Notes: generated by a model not told the origin, from the letters alone. 64,000 nt of DNA from Paragorgia papillata (GCA_035771165.1 JAWNZC010000349.1:682001-746000); one strand, 5' to 3'; shown: positions 42,580 through 57,300, counted from the first letter of the stretch. Numbers and translations are program-made.

Positions 42580-42959
42580 GCCTATTAAGCAGAAGTCGCA
42601 TGCTTGTTTTTTCGCTGAGTCTTTTTTAATTAATATATGCAAGTTCTCGCAGCGATGGACAAGAGGCTTTCATAACGCCAGACGATTTTACTCGTCAAAG
42701 GATTAAACTGGCAAGCGACCATTTTCGCTTCATAATCAGTTGTGGTTAAGATTAGGACCCAGAAACTTACAAAGACAAATCAATGTATCGTAACAAAAGA
42801 CAAGTTTGGCTATAAAGGATTACTTGCAATAATACACCACAGTCTTTAGAACTAAAGTGTGGGGAAACGCGGCCAAATTGTTTTTGTTCTATATACGACG
42901 ACAGTCGACTATGTTTTTGTTCACGATTGTCCACTTTCACGTTTGCTCAAGGTGAGGTA

Positions 42960-43200
42960 ATACGGGCAACAAATTGCTGCAATTAGTTGCGTTGCAAGTT
43001 GAATAGCGTTATTGCACGTATTACCACCTTTCACGCAACAATGATTTTGTTGCAAGTTGAATCAGCATGTTGCAGCAAGTAGACATGGAGTCTACTTTTT
43101 TCAACAAATTTTTTCAACAAATTTTTTCAACTTAAGGTGGGTGGTAATACGTGCAACAAAGTTGCGTTGCAAGTTGAAAAAAAATGTTTCCCGTATGTTC
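42960..43200. repeat. Foldback-like region with GGTAATACGTGCAAC and GTTGCAAGTTGAA words
   Basis: GTTGCAAGTTGAA occurs three times; CAAATTTTTTCAA is tandem; GGTAATACG words occur in both orientations. Confidence 0.5.
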
Positions 43201-45285
43201 CCCAGTACTGACACTACAATCATTTTAGCAGTATTGGGACGTTTTGGAAGTCATGAAACTGGCTTCAAATATCAAATATAATAGTCAGTTAGCCGTGACT
43301 TTTTTAACTAATTATAAACTGATTTATGTTGCTCTAAGGTCGGTGAAATTGGTTTCTACCTATTTAACATGCAGTACAGTGCTTGTGGATAAAAAAGCGG
43401 GGAATAAATATATAGCAAGAATCACAAGATACCATTTGTAATAGATGTCATACAACTATAGCTCGCTACGCCAAAGAGCTCCAATGTTTCCCAGAAGTAA
43501 GCGGCCGGTTGCAAGCTATTTGTCCATGTGACCACGCCAAAAACAAGTTTCACATATCGGCTTTTCATCAGCAGTTCTTTAAAATCTTCAGACAGCCAGT
43601 GACAAATTAGATGCATGTCTATATGAACTGAAGTTGTGTCACCAAGTTAATTCTCGAATTACGGTTATTATACGTACTCCCTTTAGAAATTGCATGTGTA
43701 CAACATCGCTGACGGTTAACTTATAACTCACTAAAAAGCGCTCCAAAAAAGAGCTCAGATGTTCAGATAGTCAAAGCTGTGTGCTATGGACATTAAATTA
43801 GTTCATCTAGCGTATAAACTACAGATCCTGTGTGCTTCTTGTTCAGTCAAACAAACAAACCTAGACATGTTCAGGCATATACGTATATCAATGACCAGAA
43901 ACTTGAGTATTAAATACAGTAAAAACCCGCTAACAAGAACTACATTTTACCAAATCAGCCTGGTCGCTTGGCAATCAGGGTGATTTTTAGTATACCACCA
44001 AGGTACCACATCCCCACATTCTTCCCAGTATGACATGCGATGTGGATTTATTTATACTAGTATTCGGTTAAAATATATGTTTTTGAAAATTCTCGTAATA
44101 AAATCATATGCATTACGAGCAAAATTGGGTTACGCGAGCAGTCCTAATGACGCATGTACTGATGTACGCATTGCGTGCCTATTTTTTCTATTATGCCACC
44201 CAAAGTACAATTTTGTACAAGGCTCTTATTTCTCACTACAACAATGTGCAGTCCCTCGACCACGGTGTCACTTTCATGCTTTCGGTTATAGCCTTAGTTA
44301 GCACTGTATGTATTAAGGCACTGTTCCAGGCTGTATTAAACTGATGACAAAAAGTCAACAGTGCCACAGCGGCAAAATGTAAACTCCAAATATTATATAG
44401 ACCCTGCGATGAATGGGGTATTATCAGGTCAGTGGGTATTATTTACAATTTTACATGATTGACCGAGTTATGTAATTATTAAACTGTTGTTTTTCAAACC
44501 GTGACAAGACAAATTAGTTTTGTCCGACAACGCGCAACTGGAACAGTTTTTATGAAGCCATTCGGTACCAATACCTTCGCTCGCGATAACTTTTGGCCTT
44601 TATGATTGAAATAACAATTGCAACCCTGAATTAATAGTGGCAACATCTTGGGAGCATCAGGCAACATAATTAAAGCCGATAAGCTCCGGAAATACCTGAG
44701 CTTTTGAGTGATTTGATGTTCTGTAAACTGCGGTCTACTCGAGCGGTGAAGTGAGTAATTCCAATAGTCTTTTGCTGTTTACTTACAAACGAATACATTC
44801 AGTAGACGGAAATCTATAGTCGAAAGCATGACACATCGAAAGGAACATTTTTCTGCGCGTTTCCACACTTTGCCTGCGGGCATAATAAAAGTTGGCGATC
44901 AGCATAAAATTATGAACCTGTGATCAGGCTAAACCAATCAACGCGCAAGAAGAACAAACACACAAACACGTCTCTAGGTCACGTGATTATGTGTATCTTT
45001 TGTGGCACGTGGGGTTGTTGGTTTGGCTGACCTCGTGGAAGAATTTACTATGAGTTATTTAGTGTTGTAATATAGGTTTTTTGTCGTTTTATTATACTGT
45101 AGTCTGCTATAAGCATTTACCCGTCTTTTGGACTGCTTGATTTTTAACTGACCGGCGAACAAACGTGTTGTGGTATTTGTCGCCGGTTCACAACTTTTAT
45201 CTTGGCCACCGTAGCGTGAGTTCTATTTTCATTTGCTTGGAATTCTTTGACTAGACATTCTTGCACCGGGTCGTCGAAGGCAACT
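43201..45285. other. No gene recognised; presumed IGF2BP upstream region
   Basis: No coding region found. CACGTG boxes lie near 44980 and 45006, and CpG content rises towards 45286. Promoter position is inference. Confidence 0.4.
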
Positions 45286-45301
45286 ATGAGCGATACAAAC
45301 G
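45286..45301 (+). CDS. IGF2BP: Candidate first coding exon of the IGF2BP-like gene
   Basis: ATGAGCGATACAAACG|GTAGGT. Encodes MSDTN plus one base, which the next acceptor completes to glycine. Belongs to this gene only by position and phase. Confidence 0.4.
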
Positions 45302-48300
45302 GTAGGTATTTGTTTTTTGAATATGCCAATTGTAACGACAAAATACAGTTTGACTTACGTTTATTTTGACGACAGTGCTCGCGTCAGCTCGGCAAGCTCC
45401 CTCCAACGAACATCGGGCTGTTTGAAATCGACGTTTTGGTCACATTTCACTCGCAGCTTTGAAATTTCTCCTTATCTCTTGTCCCGGGAAATCTCGTATG
45501 GTATTCGGTTAAACCATGTAGCGTTAACACAACGTTTGTTTGTGTTATGTACTAGCAGATACAAAGGTACACGTGTGCATTTACGGGTTGTCTTTGCTCC
45601 ATCGATGTGTGTCCGAGCGATTTGATGCGAACTTGCTGTCTCGTTTGTATATTATTATTTGGTGATCAAGGCGATTTATAGTTTCCGTCGTGTCCGGTAT
45701 CTTTATTATAGATGCTTGTATATTCTTGGCCAAGTATTTCCATCCTGTCATCTTTCATATGAAAACCAAGGGACCACTGTAATTAACATTGTGTTGCTTT
45801 TCCCCCACTCAGGTCAGGAGTTCATGGGTTCATCCGGCCCGAAATCAAGTGTTTCAAGAAGGTATGTGCTAAAAAAATGATAGCATGTCTCTGTGTGTGT
45901 AGTTGCGATCCCGCTGTTACGATTAAATACTCCGAGGTCCTCCGTCGGCGCGTTTTTCTGAGAAAAACAAACCAGTTTAAATACGAGCAGACTGGAAATA
46001 GGACTAGCAAGGTCAGTCCTGTTCGTTCTGATATGTCAAGGCTTGTCCATGAAATCGACATAGCTTCCGTTCCGTCTGACAGAGGAAAGCTCTGGGGGTT
46101 TTTCAACGTTTAAAAGCACACAAAAACTCACTTGTGTTTCCAGTTTGAAAGAGATTTACTCGTTAGGTTTCTGGTTTGTTTCATAGAACTTATATTTTAA
46201 GTAGTAGTTGTATATAAATATAATGATATAAATTCAACAGTTACAGTACGCGATTGAATGATTATTTTAAATACAGTACAAACTCAGTTGGATTTCGTGT
46301 TTGGGATAAGTGACTGGGTGGTTTTAAAACAGTTCTTGGTGCAAGATTTTCAGAAGGTGGTGATCTGCTAATTAAATGTCATTGTATAAAATCCACTACA
46401 CTGTACATGTAAATGATTTTTTTATTAATTTCAAGTACTGGGGTACTTTACTGTACATCTGTAGTGAAATGTATTGACAGTAAGTTCACATTTACACTAG
46501 AACAAAGTTTCCTAATTTGTAAATATTTCTGGATTTACTTTGTGCCAAGTATTCAGATTTGTTAGGTGTTTACACTACAACAGTATCTGGATTCATTGGA
46601 ATAACCTTTCACACTACTTATTGTTTTGGATTCAAAAAGGGATTCAAAATCTCCAGATACATTATTAAACTAGGAAGTTTTTAATAAATTCTAGATTCAT
46701 TCTCTTGAACAGCTAAACGAATCCAGTACCAAATTGTTTCAGGTTTGTTATGACTCTGGAAACTTTTGCTCTACTGTGTAAACAGAGCCAAAAGCCCTGT
46801 TTACACGGCCAAAATTTAAGCAGGATCTGAGCCACATCTGACTTTAAGCGGGTTTAAAATATCTGTGTAAACAGATCGGCGTAAAATTAATCACGATTAG
46901 TTTGCACCACCTCAAGGAGGTGGTAGAAGCTTCATCTCGCTATTCTTTGTTCCTTTGTTTCTTTCTTTTAGCTATTACTCTTTCTCGTGTACTAATGTCT
47001 TCTGTTGTTCTTTGACGCATGCTACCCATACGAAGCTTCCCAACCCAAATATATAGCTAGTCTGCCTTGTTGAATAATGGTATACATGTTTTAGTAAGGG
47101 ATTATTAAATGACCATGTAAACACGCCAAGGTGGTGCATTTTAAGCACGCTTAACTTAAGCGTGCTTAACTTAAGCGTGCTTAAATTTTGGCCATGCCAG
47201 TTAGTTAGTCACAGCACTAGGCATCCCACCACACACAAATAGAATTGTCTTGGATGATGCAAACAACCATGTATGATAGTGTGGTGCAGGGTCCCTCAGA
47301 GGCAGCTTGGACAATACTGATAAAGTGTTTCTTTCTCTATTCTGACAATGATAGATTTTCTGCTTCAGCTATTGGTAACATAGCTTTAACCTTATTTATA
47401 TGAAGTTGATGACACAAGAGATGTCTGGGATATCAGGGCATGAGATTTGAAATTTTCAGCAGTATCCAGTGGGATACTGGCACTTAAAATCTGGTATCCC
47501 TCCTTGAAAATTAGTATCCAAATTTGGATAGTAGATATTCCAATAAGCAGTATCCAAACAAGGTTATATAACTTTTATTTAACACAACAATAGACTGGAA
47601 AGTTTGTACCACGCAACAGAGATCTCCGTTGCACAGTTTCAGGCTGACAATTGCCCGCATATAAGAAATATACGAATCTCCGTTGCGCATTTTACAAACT
47701 TTCCAGTCTGACGGTGGGTGGTGGACAACATTAATTATTAATACTACACTAGTGTATGCCTAGCTGTACAATAACACATCGATAAGAGTGTTAATACTTT
47801 TAGTTTATCATATTATTTGCAACAGTCTTTATTTAGTATTTTTAAAACCACCACTGGAACTACAATATTCATTTAATGGTTGGAGAATGTATTTTTACAG
47901 TACAATTACAACTGTATTTATTCAACAACATACCAGATAGAACAAGACCCCCATCAATAACAGTACATTTTTTTTTCTATATATTATGCTCTCTTGTACA
48001 GTTATACTGCAATTACTATATGGCTGGGGGTTTTTCCCCCAAGAACACATTGATTGGTTATTTGGTTACTGAGATGTCTGGAAAAAGTGTATTGTCTTCT
48101 TAGGCTGTGAGAATGCAATGTACTTTTTTTCAGTGATGTGCGGTGACCCAAGATGGACAGGCAAGTGAACCCCTCTAGGGGGGTCTGGGGGCATGCTCCG
48201 CCATAAATATTTTGAGTTTGAAACCCCCACCAGGAATGCATTTTCAGTGATTTCTAACCATCTATGTCTTATCTTATAATGCACAGCAAAATGTGTTTTG

Positions 48301-51300
48301 CATCTTCTAGATTATCCGAGAATATCTGATGTTTTATAGTCATCATTACTGCACATTTGCGCGCATTTGAATATTTCTGTAGACTATAGTTCATGCAATT
48401 CACATGCTACAAAGATTAAGTGAAATAACTGGGTTTATATGAACATTACCTTTTGGTTGCTGCGCAATTCACCAACCATAATTTGGAATGATGTACAAAT
48501 GTGTATGGTTTAAAACAACGTGCCTTGGCACCTATAATTCCCCTGTTTGAAATTGAAAACCTGACTCTGCTGTTGCGTGTCATTCCTAAGGGCCCAGAGG
48601 CAAGTTCATCGTGTGTATTGGCCACTTGCGTTTGCTCTATATTCGTTGAATTGGAGGCTCCCCAACCTAAATTAGCGCATGCACAATTGTTGATTTTAAG
48701 TTCTGATGGCAAGTGCGCTTGCCTTGGTTAATAATCAAGAAATAATCAGAATTCTTAAGCAGGGTTTATCAAGATAAGTCTTCTTAATCCACTTGACTCT
48801 TCCTAAACAAAACATCTAGAACAATCTGCAAACACTAATAAATGTTTATATGCAAGCACGACATTACATCACTTATAAACGGTGGTTTGCATGTTGGTAA
48901 AGGCAGAAGATTTAGTTTTTTATTGTTTAGAAGCGAACAATTTTTTCATTCATCCTACGCTTACATGACCGCACACCACTGCTTTTTTTACCGACTGATA
49001 CATGTATTAGTTTTAGGGGGGAAATTTTCAAATTAAACTGATTTGAATGAAAATAACTAAGGATTAAACATTTTTGTTGGGGAATTTTGATCAAACATAA
49101 CACATCTTTGAACATTATTGTTGCTTTTTTAAGCTGTTTATCTTTAAGTGATGCAAATAAATGCCTAAGATTGTCCGGTGTAAACAAGTGAAGTGAACAA
49201 GAAAAAAACTAGTGCATATTGTAGTGTTGTGTCTTGGACTCTTGGATACATACAAATATCAAACAGAATTACCGGTATTTTATACATGTACACTGTACAG
49301 TACAGTAGCTCACCACACTCATCTTACTTTATGTAAGACTAAAGAGTTCATACAAATATGAAAATACAGTGAATATACTTCCAGTACAGGGGGCCCCGTA
49401 CCAGTCCTGGAAATAGTTCCAACCTTTCTTGGATCCTACACTAAGGACCAAATAATTTCTTTCCACAAAAACGTGGTGGTTACGCCTCATTTAGCAGGAC
49501 TAAAACAATCATTAAGAAAGCTGTGCTTACCAAAATCCTTTGAATTCAATTGATATTTTGATATTTCATTACTTTCACAGTGAATATACAGTCAAACCCT
49601 CAATATACAGTCAAGCAGACACCTTTCGGACCTTGCTGAGGTGTCCGAAGAGGGGTGTTCATTTAAAAGGGGTTGCACAGTAGGGGGTACACATGTGGTG
49701 ACCAGCTTTTTGTGTCTATGATATATACGTAGTTTGCTTTCACTATAATTCTATAAAACAATCAATACAGCACAATTCTAAGTTTTGGTCTCTTGGTTAA
49801 TCTCAAGTGTTGATTATTACTGTTATTAAAGAAAACATTAATTTTGATATGGATTTGTCCACTTGACTTAAGAAGGGTGTCCACGCAAAAGGGGTTGTAA
49901 CTATAGTGTTTTATTAAAGAAATGGCTGAGTGCTTAGGCTGTTTTCCACTAGGCGATATTTTTTGAGCGAAGCGACCTTTTGCTTTTATCTTGGCTAATT
50001 AGTTCCACCTGAGAGCTTACGAGACAAAAGAAAATGTCGCTTCGCGCAACATTTTTCACCAAGTGGAAATCCAGCTTAAGAGAGGTGTCTGCTTAAAAGG
50101 GCTGCAGGGGTGCAACTAGAAAATTTCGAGGGCAGGGGTTGAACCAAAAAAAGGGCAAAGTCGTCACTCAATAACTACAACAACAATCAGTTCCGTAGCA
50201 AAGTGTCGAAAAGTGGGGTAGGGGGCAGTATTGGCAATTAGTGAGTGCACTTGTAGGGGGGTCTGGGGGTCCTCCCCCGGAAATTTTTGAAATCTAGAAC
50301 CTATGAAACACCATTTGCAGCAATTTGAGCGAACTTTTTCATCTAATTCTACAGCGAGTATAGTTGAAATTTTACTGTAAAAACGAAGAAATTATCACAC
50401 CAACATACCCTACAGATTGCCAAAATCCAGCTCTATCTCTATGATTGGTTCATTTTCGCCATGAGATTCGAAAGCTGAGCCCACAAATTCAGAAAAGCGG
50501 TTGTTTTTACGAAAAACTTGGTGTAGCATATTACAAATTGGGTACGAGATTGAAACCGAACTAGAAGCCTCTTAGTCTCGCCAGATTTGCAGATAATTGC
50601 ATTGCTTTCTACAACAGACGATTAACTATTTGTTTATCTAATGTCTAACCTAGTATTAGAGGTCTCACAAAAAGGGCAGGGGTTGCAACTAACTATTACA
50701 GCGTACTCTGTGTAGAATGGAACCCAAAACATTAGTTCAGCTTTACCTGTACCTTTATATAGGTCTCATAAAACAAAGAAAGGTTCTGCCCACATTGACT
50801 GAACTGGCTTCCTGACATTTTTAGCTTTTTAGTTATTTCAGATTTAATTTTTTTTTTTCTTCCTATGATGATGTACATGTACTGTAAGTGTATAATATAA
50901 AATGTCTGAAGGAAAAGGTACAATAAATTGTTCTCAGATTTTCAAAACATTCTACCTCACTATTTCAGTGGTAAATTACACTCCAGAATGTCTTTTACTG
51001 TATGCATTGGATTTCTTATCTAAACCATAAAGGTTTATTGTTTGCCTATAGGTTGATGATAGAATATTGTTATTTTGTAGAGGAAGACTCCAGGTCTCTA
51101 AAGTTGGTCCAAGTTTTAATTGGCAGGTACTGTAGATATGCGAGTCAGATATTAAAGAATCTATTTCTTTTTTGATAATTAACATTTTGGGTAGGTTGTT
51201 TAACCCCTTGGTACCCAGGAACTCTTCCCTTGACAAGTAAAGTAAAATTGTCTGGTGTTACTGTATGTGAGTTTGGCATAAATGAGAGTGGCAGAAACAA

Positions 51301-54300
51301 TCTAACAAAATACAGTAAAAATGCTACCGGTAATTAAGATAAAATGGGTGGATTGTGGATACTGTATGTAGAAATTACGATTGGTAAAAAAAATAGCGTT
51401 GACTTACAGTACATGTGTACACACAATGTTGACTTATATGCGAGATATGGTACTTGTGACTAATTGGCAGCTCTGGTATACTTTTTTAAATGGCCTATTA
51501 AATAAATATTTGATCAGACTGCAGTGTGTAATCTTGAGTTAGACTGATTTGGGGGACTTTTTTAATAGACCAGAGAACTCTATAATTAATTATTTTTAAT
51601 TTATTAGGCATTTCAAACACATTTAGAATCATATGGTCAAATTATAAAAACGACTTCTCAAACTGATGAGGGTAAGTAAATGTCAATCCCGAGGAAAATT
51701 GTGACCATAAATTTTGCCCTAGTCACTGTACAAATTTCTTAATTCTATAAAAGAGCTACAGTATGTAGTATGCTGCTTTTAATACTTACAATACTGTATA
51801 ACTGTACCTTGTTGGACAGCACAGTATATTTTAATATTTGCATGTGATATAATACAAATTTTTAATTTTTACTTGTACAGTCAGGGCTTGAAATTTGCAG
51901 TATCCCAATATCCACAGGATACTAGATTTTAGTTTTGGATACTACACTGTAGAAGTCTTAACTTCAGTATCCCAACGGGTTACAATAAAAATTTCGATAG
52001 CGCACAACCACAGAATCTGAAGTAACATCTTACAATGTGATGCAAATGCAATGTCTTAGAATGTAATGTAACGTTTTACAATGTAATGTAATGTCTTAGA
52101 ATGTAACGTAACATCTTAGAATGTAACGTAGCGTCTTACAATGTAGCGTAACATCATTCTTAAAATGTAGCATAGCGTCTTATATAGAGCGTGACGTCTT
52201 AGAATGTAGCGTAACGTCTTAGACTGTCGTGTAATGTCTTAAAATGTAGCGTAGTGTCTTAGAATGTACAGTAGAGTAACGTCTTACAATGTAACGTAAG
52301 GTCGTACAATGTAGCATAACGTCTTACAATGTAGCATAACGTCTTACAATGTAGCATGTCTTACAATGTAATGTAACATCTTACAATGTAATGTAATGTC
52401 TTAGAATGTAGCGTAACATCTTATATAGAGCATAACGTCTTATATGGAGCATAACATCTTACAGTATAATGTAACGTAACGTCTTACATAACGTAACATT
52501 TTATAATGTAATGCAATGTCTTACAATGTAACGCCGGCAACATCTTATAATGTAACATAATGCAGGTACTGTCACAAACTGTTATGATTAATTTTAGATA
52601 TTGCAAGTTGAGATCTTTAGTATATTTCAAAAGTGGGATACTAGATTTAGTCTAATGATGAAATAGCCATCAAAATTAATTATGGTGGTTTACTGTGTAC
52701 ATACAGTTATGATCCTAATATACTTCGTTGTAAAACGATCCTCAGAATGCAGGAAATATATTATGTAGCATAAATTTCAGTTAAAAATAGAATCAATGAA
52801 TTTCTATTTTTGTTAACATTAATTTTTCAGAGGATCAATCACTTTTAACATGTTTTGTGGAATTCACGGATTCAGATAATGCAAGAAGGTGAGTATGCAA
52901 TGTACTAGAGATGAGCCGATTAATCGGAAACTAATCTGCAAAGCTGACTAATCTGCCAATTTAACATAATCAGTAATCGGCTGATAATAATCGGCAAAAT
53001 AATCGGCATGTCAACTTCTTCACACATGGTGAAATACATGCTGGGTTAGTCGTAACACGGGTCGTAATGAACCGAAGGTGAGAGCATTAGAGATTGTGGA
53101 TGATGCAAATACATGTATGCAGCCACCTTACAAAATCTTCCCTTATTTTTATTGGCTAAACAAGAAAACCTAGCCTGCGTAGCCAGCGCTGGGGATTGGG
53201 CCGGACAGTGAAAGGAGCGCCTGTAGTCACCCATTGTTATTTTTCGTGTATAGTGTTCGCCGGCGAACGCTCGCAATCTATTGGTTGACATGCTAATGAC
53301 CTATCAATCAAAGAGATTTTGAATTTCCACTGCAGACGTTGCGAAGAAGAGCGTTGTGAAAATGTGCCTTGCATATAATATAAGGAAACAAGCTCAAAAT
53401 AAACTGAGATTGAGAAGAGAGTGGCCATAAGGCAGCTGCATGTGCATCCGAAGGAAAATGTTTATTTGCTGGTTTCCCAACAATTAATTACGGTAAGATT
53501 TTCACGCAAGACGTGGCCCTTCGGCGACTTCGGCTTAACGGCGAGTAACTGAATTGTGTGACATTGGCTTGAGCGAAACATCATGTAGAATTTCTTACAC
53601 TCGCATTTGATTCGAATCAGTGGGATCTACTCAGGCGTACGTCTCCTGCTGCATTGGCCATCAGCGCCAGTTATCAGTGGAAAATAAAATTCGCTATTAA
53701 ATTTAACTCAGTATTGATATGCGTGGGAATGTTGCGAGATGTTATGATTATAATTTTATATTGATCGTCATAGTCGTTACATACACATGTTTTATAACTA
53801 CAAAAATAATCTGTCTGAGCTTTCTGTAGCCCACTCAACATAAATTGTTTAATTATTTACAGTCAAACCGGATGTTCTTTCCCGCGCGACCTTGCAATAT
53901 TGATAGCAACATTGCAATATTGATAGCAACATTGCAATATTGATAGCAACATTGCAATATTGATAGCAACATTGCAATATTGATAGCAACATTACAATAT
54001 TGATAGCAACATTGCAATATTGATAGCAACATTACAATATTGATAGCAACATTGCAATATTGATAGCAACATTGCAATATTGATAGCAACATTGCAATAT
54101 TGATAGCAACATTGCAATATTGATAGCAACATTACAATATTGATAGCAACATTACAATATTGATAGCAACATTGCAATATTGATAGCAACATTGCACTTA
54201 GCAAGTTGCTAAAAATTCGCATTTTAAACTATCGAACTTCACATAATATGAAGTTCCATTGAAAGTCAGAACAACTAACTCTAAGTAAACTTCATATTAT

Positions 54301-57300
54301 GTAAAGTTCAATATTTAAAATGTGAATTTTTAGCAACTTGCCAAGAAATCTCCGTGTACTGTTTGCAAGTCACCTTTGCAATGTTGCTGTCAATATTGCA
54401 AGGTCGCGCAGCAAAGAACATCCGGTTTAACTGTAAAAGATTTTGTAGTGAACACTACCGTAAACCAGCCAAGATATAGCAACAGCAGAATAATATAATG
54501 TTGTCAGACGCTGACACAGCGAACATATACCACACAAATTCCTGAATCAAGAAAGCACTTTGATACACATGCTCATTCATAACTGTGCTATTTTAGTTAA
54601 TTCTAGATACGTGTTTTTTTAAACGGAGTAAATATTCGATCAACTTCCAAATTAATTAAGCTATTTAGCTCAGGTTTTTGAAATTGACAACTTCCAAAAT
54701 TACACTGGGGGCGGCACGAGAAATAACAATAGGCGCCTGCAGGCACTCCCCTTCCCCAATCACCCCAATCTCGTTCCCAGAGCCCACGTTCCCCACCCGG
54801 GAAACGAGAGACTCTGGGATAATCCGTTTCACATCGATATTTCATTGGCTGATGAACATGATTACTCTTCTTCCGGATAACAAGAATCCTGTGATGGTGT
54901 GAACGGATTATCCCAGAGCCTCCCGTTTCCCGCCCGCTGGGTAAGGGGAACGTGGACTCTGGGAATGAGATTGCAATCACCCCAGCACCGGAACAAACTG
55001 GCATTCTATTTATATATAAAATGTTGGAAATAGAAAATTTTTTTCCCATTTCTAGCCTTGTTGTCACTAGCAAAGTGAAAAGGTTGTGAACTGCCAAAAT
55101 TTTGAAGATGTTTCGAGCGGAATTACAAATACAGACAGAGATGAATACTGACGTCTTTCTGCACAGCACTATTGCTTAATTTTTAAACGCACAATGAATG
55201 TTTAGTATGCACCATGATCCATTTTCTTTTCACTCTTCTAGGAAAACCTTGATTTCTGTTATATTTTCAAAATATTATTTGTCCCTAGTAAGTACATGAA
55301 ACATTGCAAAACTGTGCGGGGATTGGTAACCAACAACATGCCAATAATCGGCCGATTATTTTGAATAATTGGCTACCTATTAATCGGTTCAGTAATCAGC
55401 TATTTTCATAATCGGCTCATCTCTACAATGTACTTGCAATAAATTCTCATATACTGTGTTTAGCAATTAGGAAAACATATTCTCAGTGGTTGTTAGTGTC
55501 CACTAACAATTAGTGTCTACTTACAATGACGATACTGTAGCTACTTAAAAATGGTGTAGGGCATATTGAAAAGTGTTTGATCAACTTCAAGTAACTGTTA
55601 CAGTACAGAATCGCATGTGTAATATAGTAGCTAGTATACATGTAATATATAATTTACTAGTAAACAAAATATGATCCCATTCTATCTCTAAAACAGCTTG
55701 GACTTTTTTTGGGTATTGACTATTGTGCCCAATTATTGGGTACTGGTACATGTACATTCAAACTCTGGGTTGTATATTAGGATACATTTGTACTTTACAT
55801 AATTATTGTTACCATTGAAGTGTGGTATGCATTGCTTTTCTGTACTTATCTTCTACTTTAGGGCTGCAGATGATTTGAATGGAATTGATTTTGATGCCAG
55901 TAGATTAGAGGTATAATTAAAAAGAAATGTTTAATACTACATGTATTTCCAAAGGTTTCTCTTACATGAGTAACATTCTGTGGTGTTATAGCCACACTGT
56001 AATATACTAAAGGGCAACCTCGTATACTCAGGGCCATTTGTAGGGAACTGGGCCAAGATAGCGAATAAAACAAAATGGCGGGAACAAATGGCCCTGGTGG
56101 AGGCCAGCTCATAATGCGCAGTATATTGTGCATTTCATTAACTAGAACTCAGTTCTTTACACAGTAATTATACCTAATTACGAGCTATCATTTCCTTCAA
56201 ATTATGAAGCTTAACCACTATTAAAACCACCATCTGATTGGACAACCTTTTAAAACGAATCCTCACCCCCATACCACCCCCGTAATCACGCCCCCCGGAA
56301 ACCCTAAACCTAATCACAACCCTCCGGAAAAATGTTCCTCCTCTCAGACCCCGACCACAACACCCCTCTAGGATTTTTAACTTTATGTGTTCAAGTTTAA
56401 CATCCCGCATGTGGGATGGTTTTATTAGATGGTTAAGCTTCATATTTTGTAACCAATGATACCTCTAATTACACCTAATTATTGCATGGTTTAAAATTCG
56501 AAATACAATTTTTAAAAAAAAATACAAAATCAAACCGTCTGATTTACGCCATAAGCTCTTGACCAATCAGAGGCTGAGATAGTCTGGCCTCCACCAGGGC
56601 CGTTTGTTCCCGCCATCTTGGCCCAGTTCCCTACAAATTGCCCTGGGTACGAGGTTGACTAAAGGGCTGATTAGGTAGTTACAGTCAAAATGGAAATACC
56701 GTCCCACTTCTACTTGTGTAGTTTATTGTGTATTACTGCATTTCTGTAGTTGCTACAGAAGCGTATGGAAATATTTTGTTGAAATATGTGAATAAACAGT
56801 ATAATTTAACTTTCATGGAATTTAATCATAATATAACGAATGTTTCTCCCAAATCGATACCAACAAACAAATATAGATCAAGAATAAGCGACTTTTATCA
56901 CTAGAGTTTTCTCACGTTTCTGTAGCTAGTGGCTACAGAAATACTGTAATACACAACAAACTACAGAAGCAGAAGTGGGAAGGTATTTCCATTTTGACTG
57001 TAAAAGTTAAGTTAAATACAATTTCAACATTACTGTACTCTTGCAGTACATCATGAATAATTGTATATACATATATGATTACTGATTTATTTTTAAAAAA
57101 ATTATCCACTCTATATGGCCTTATTTGGGCTCGGGTATGATTTTACAGCGGTAAATTTTCCATGAGATTGCCACATTTGCCCGTATTACTGGGAAAATCC
57201 CTAGCCTGTTCAACATAAGGATAAGACCATATTTAAAATTCTGTTGTAGTAACCCCCCAGCTTTTGCACCTTACATAGTCAGGACGTGACTGGTGTAAGC

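Larger units (their letters stand above)
52906..55425. mobile_element. Non-autonomous hAT-type element, 2.5 kb, 8-bp duplication
   Basis: TAGAGATGAGCCGATTAATC at the left and ATAATCGGCTCATCTCTA at the right, flanked by exact CAATGTAC copies at 52898-52905 and 55426-55433. TAGAGATG-type ends and 8-bp duplications fit hAT. No transposase is visible; the interior holds two further elements (53860-54433 and 54766-54973). Confidence 0.92.

Noticed and set aside
48446..48731. Overlapping open frames on both strands in an IGF2BP intron
   Set aside because: No homology or splice signals; mutual antisense frames of this length occur by chance.
53853..54222. Regular 20-bp repeats that look like a CRISPR array
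   Set aside because: Units are directly adjacent without spacers and lie in a MITE in a eukaryotic genome.
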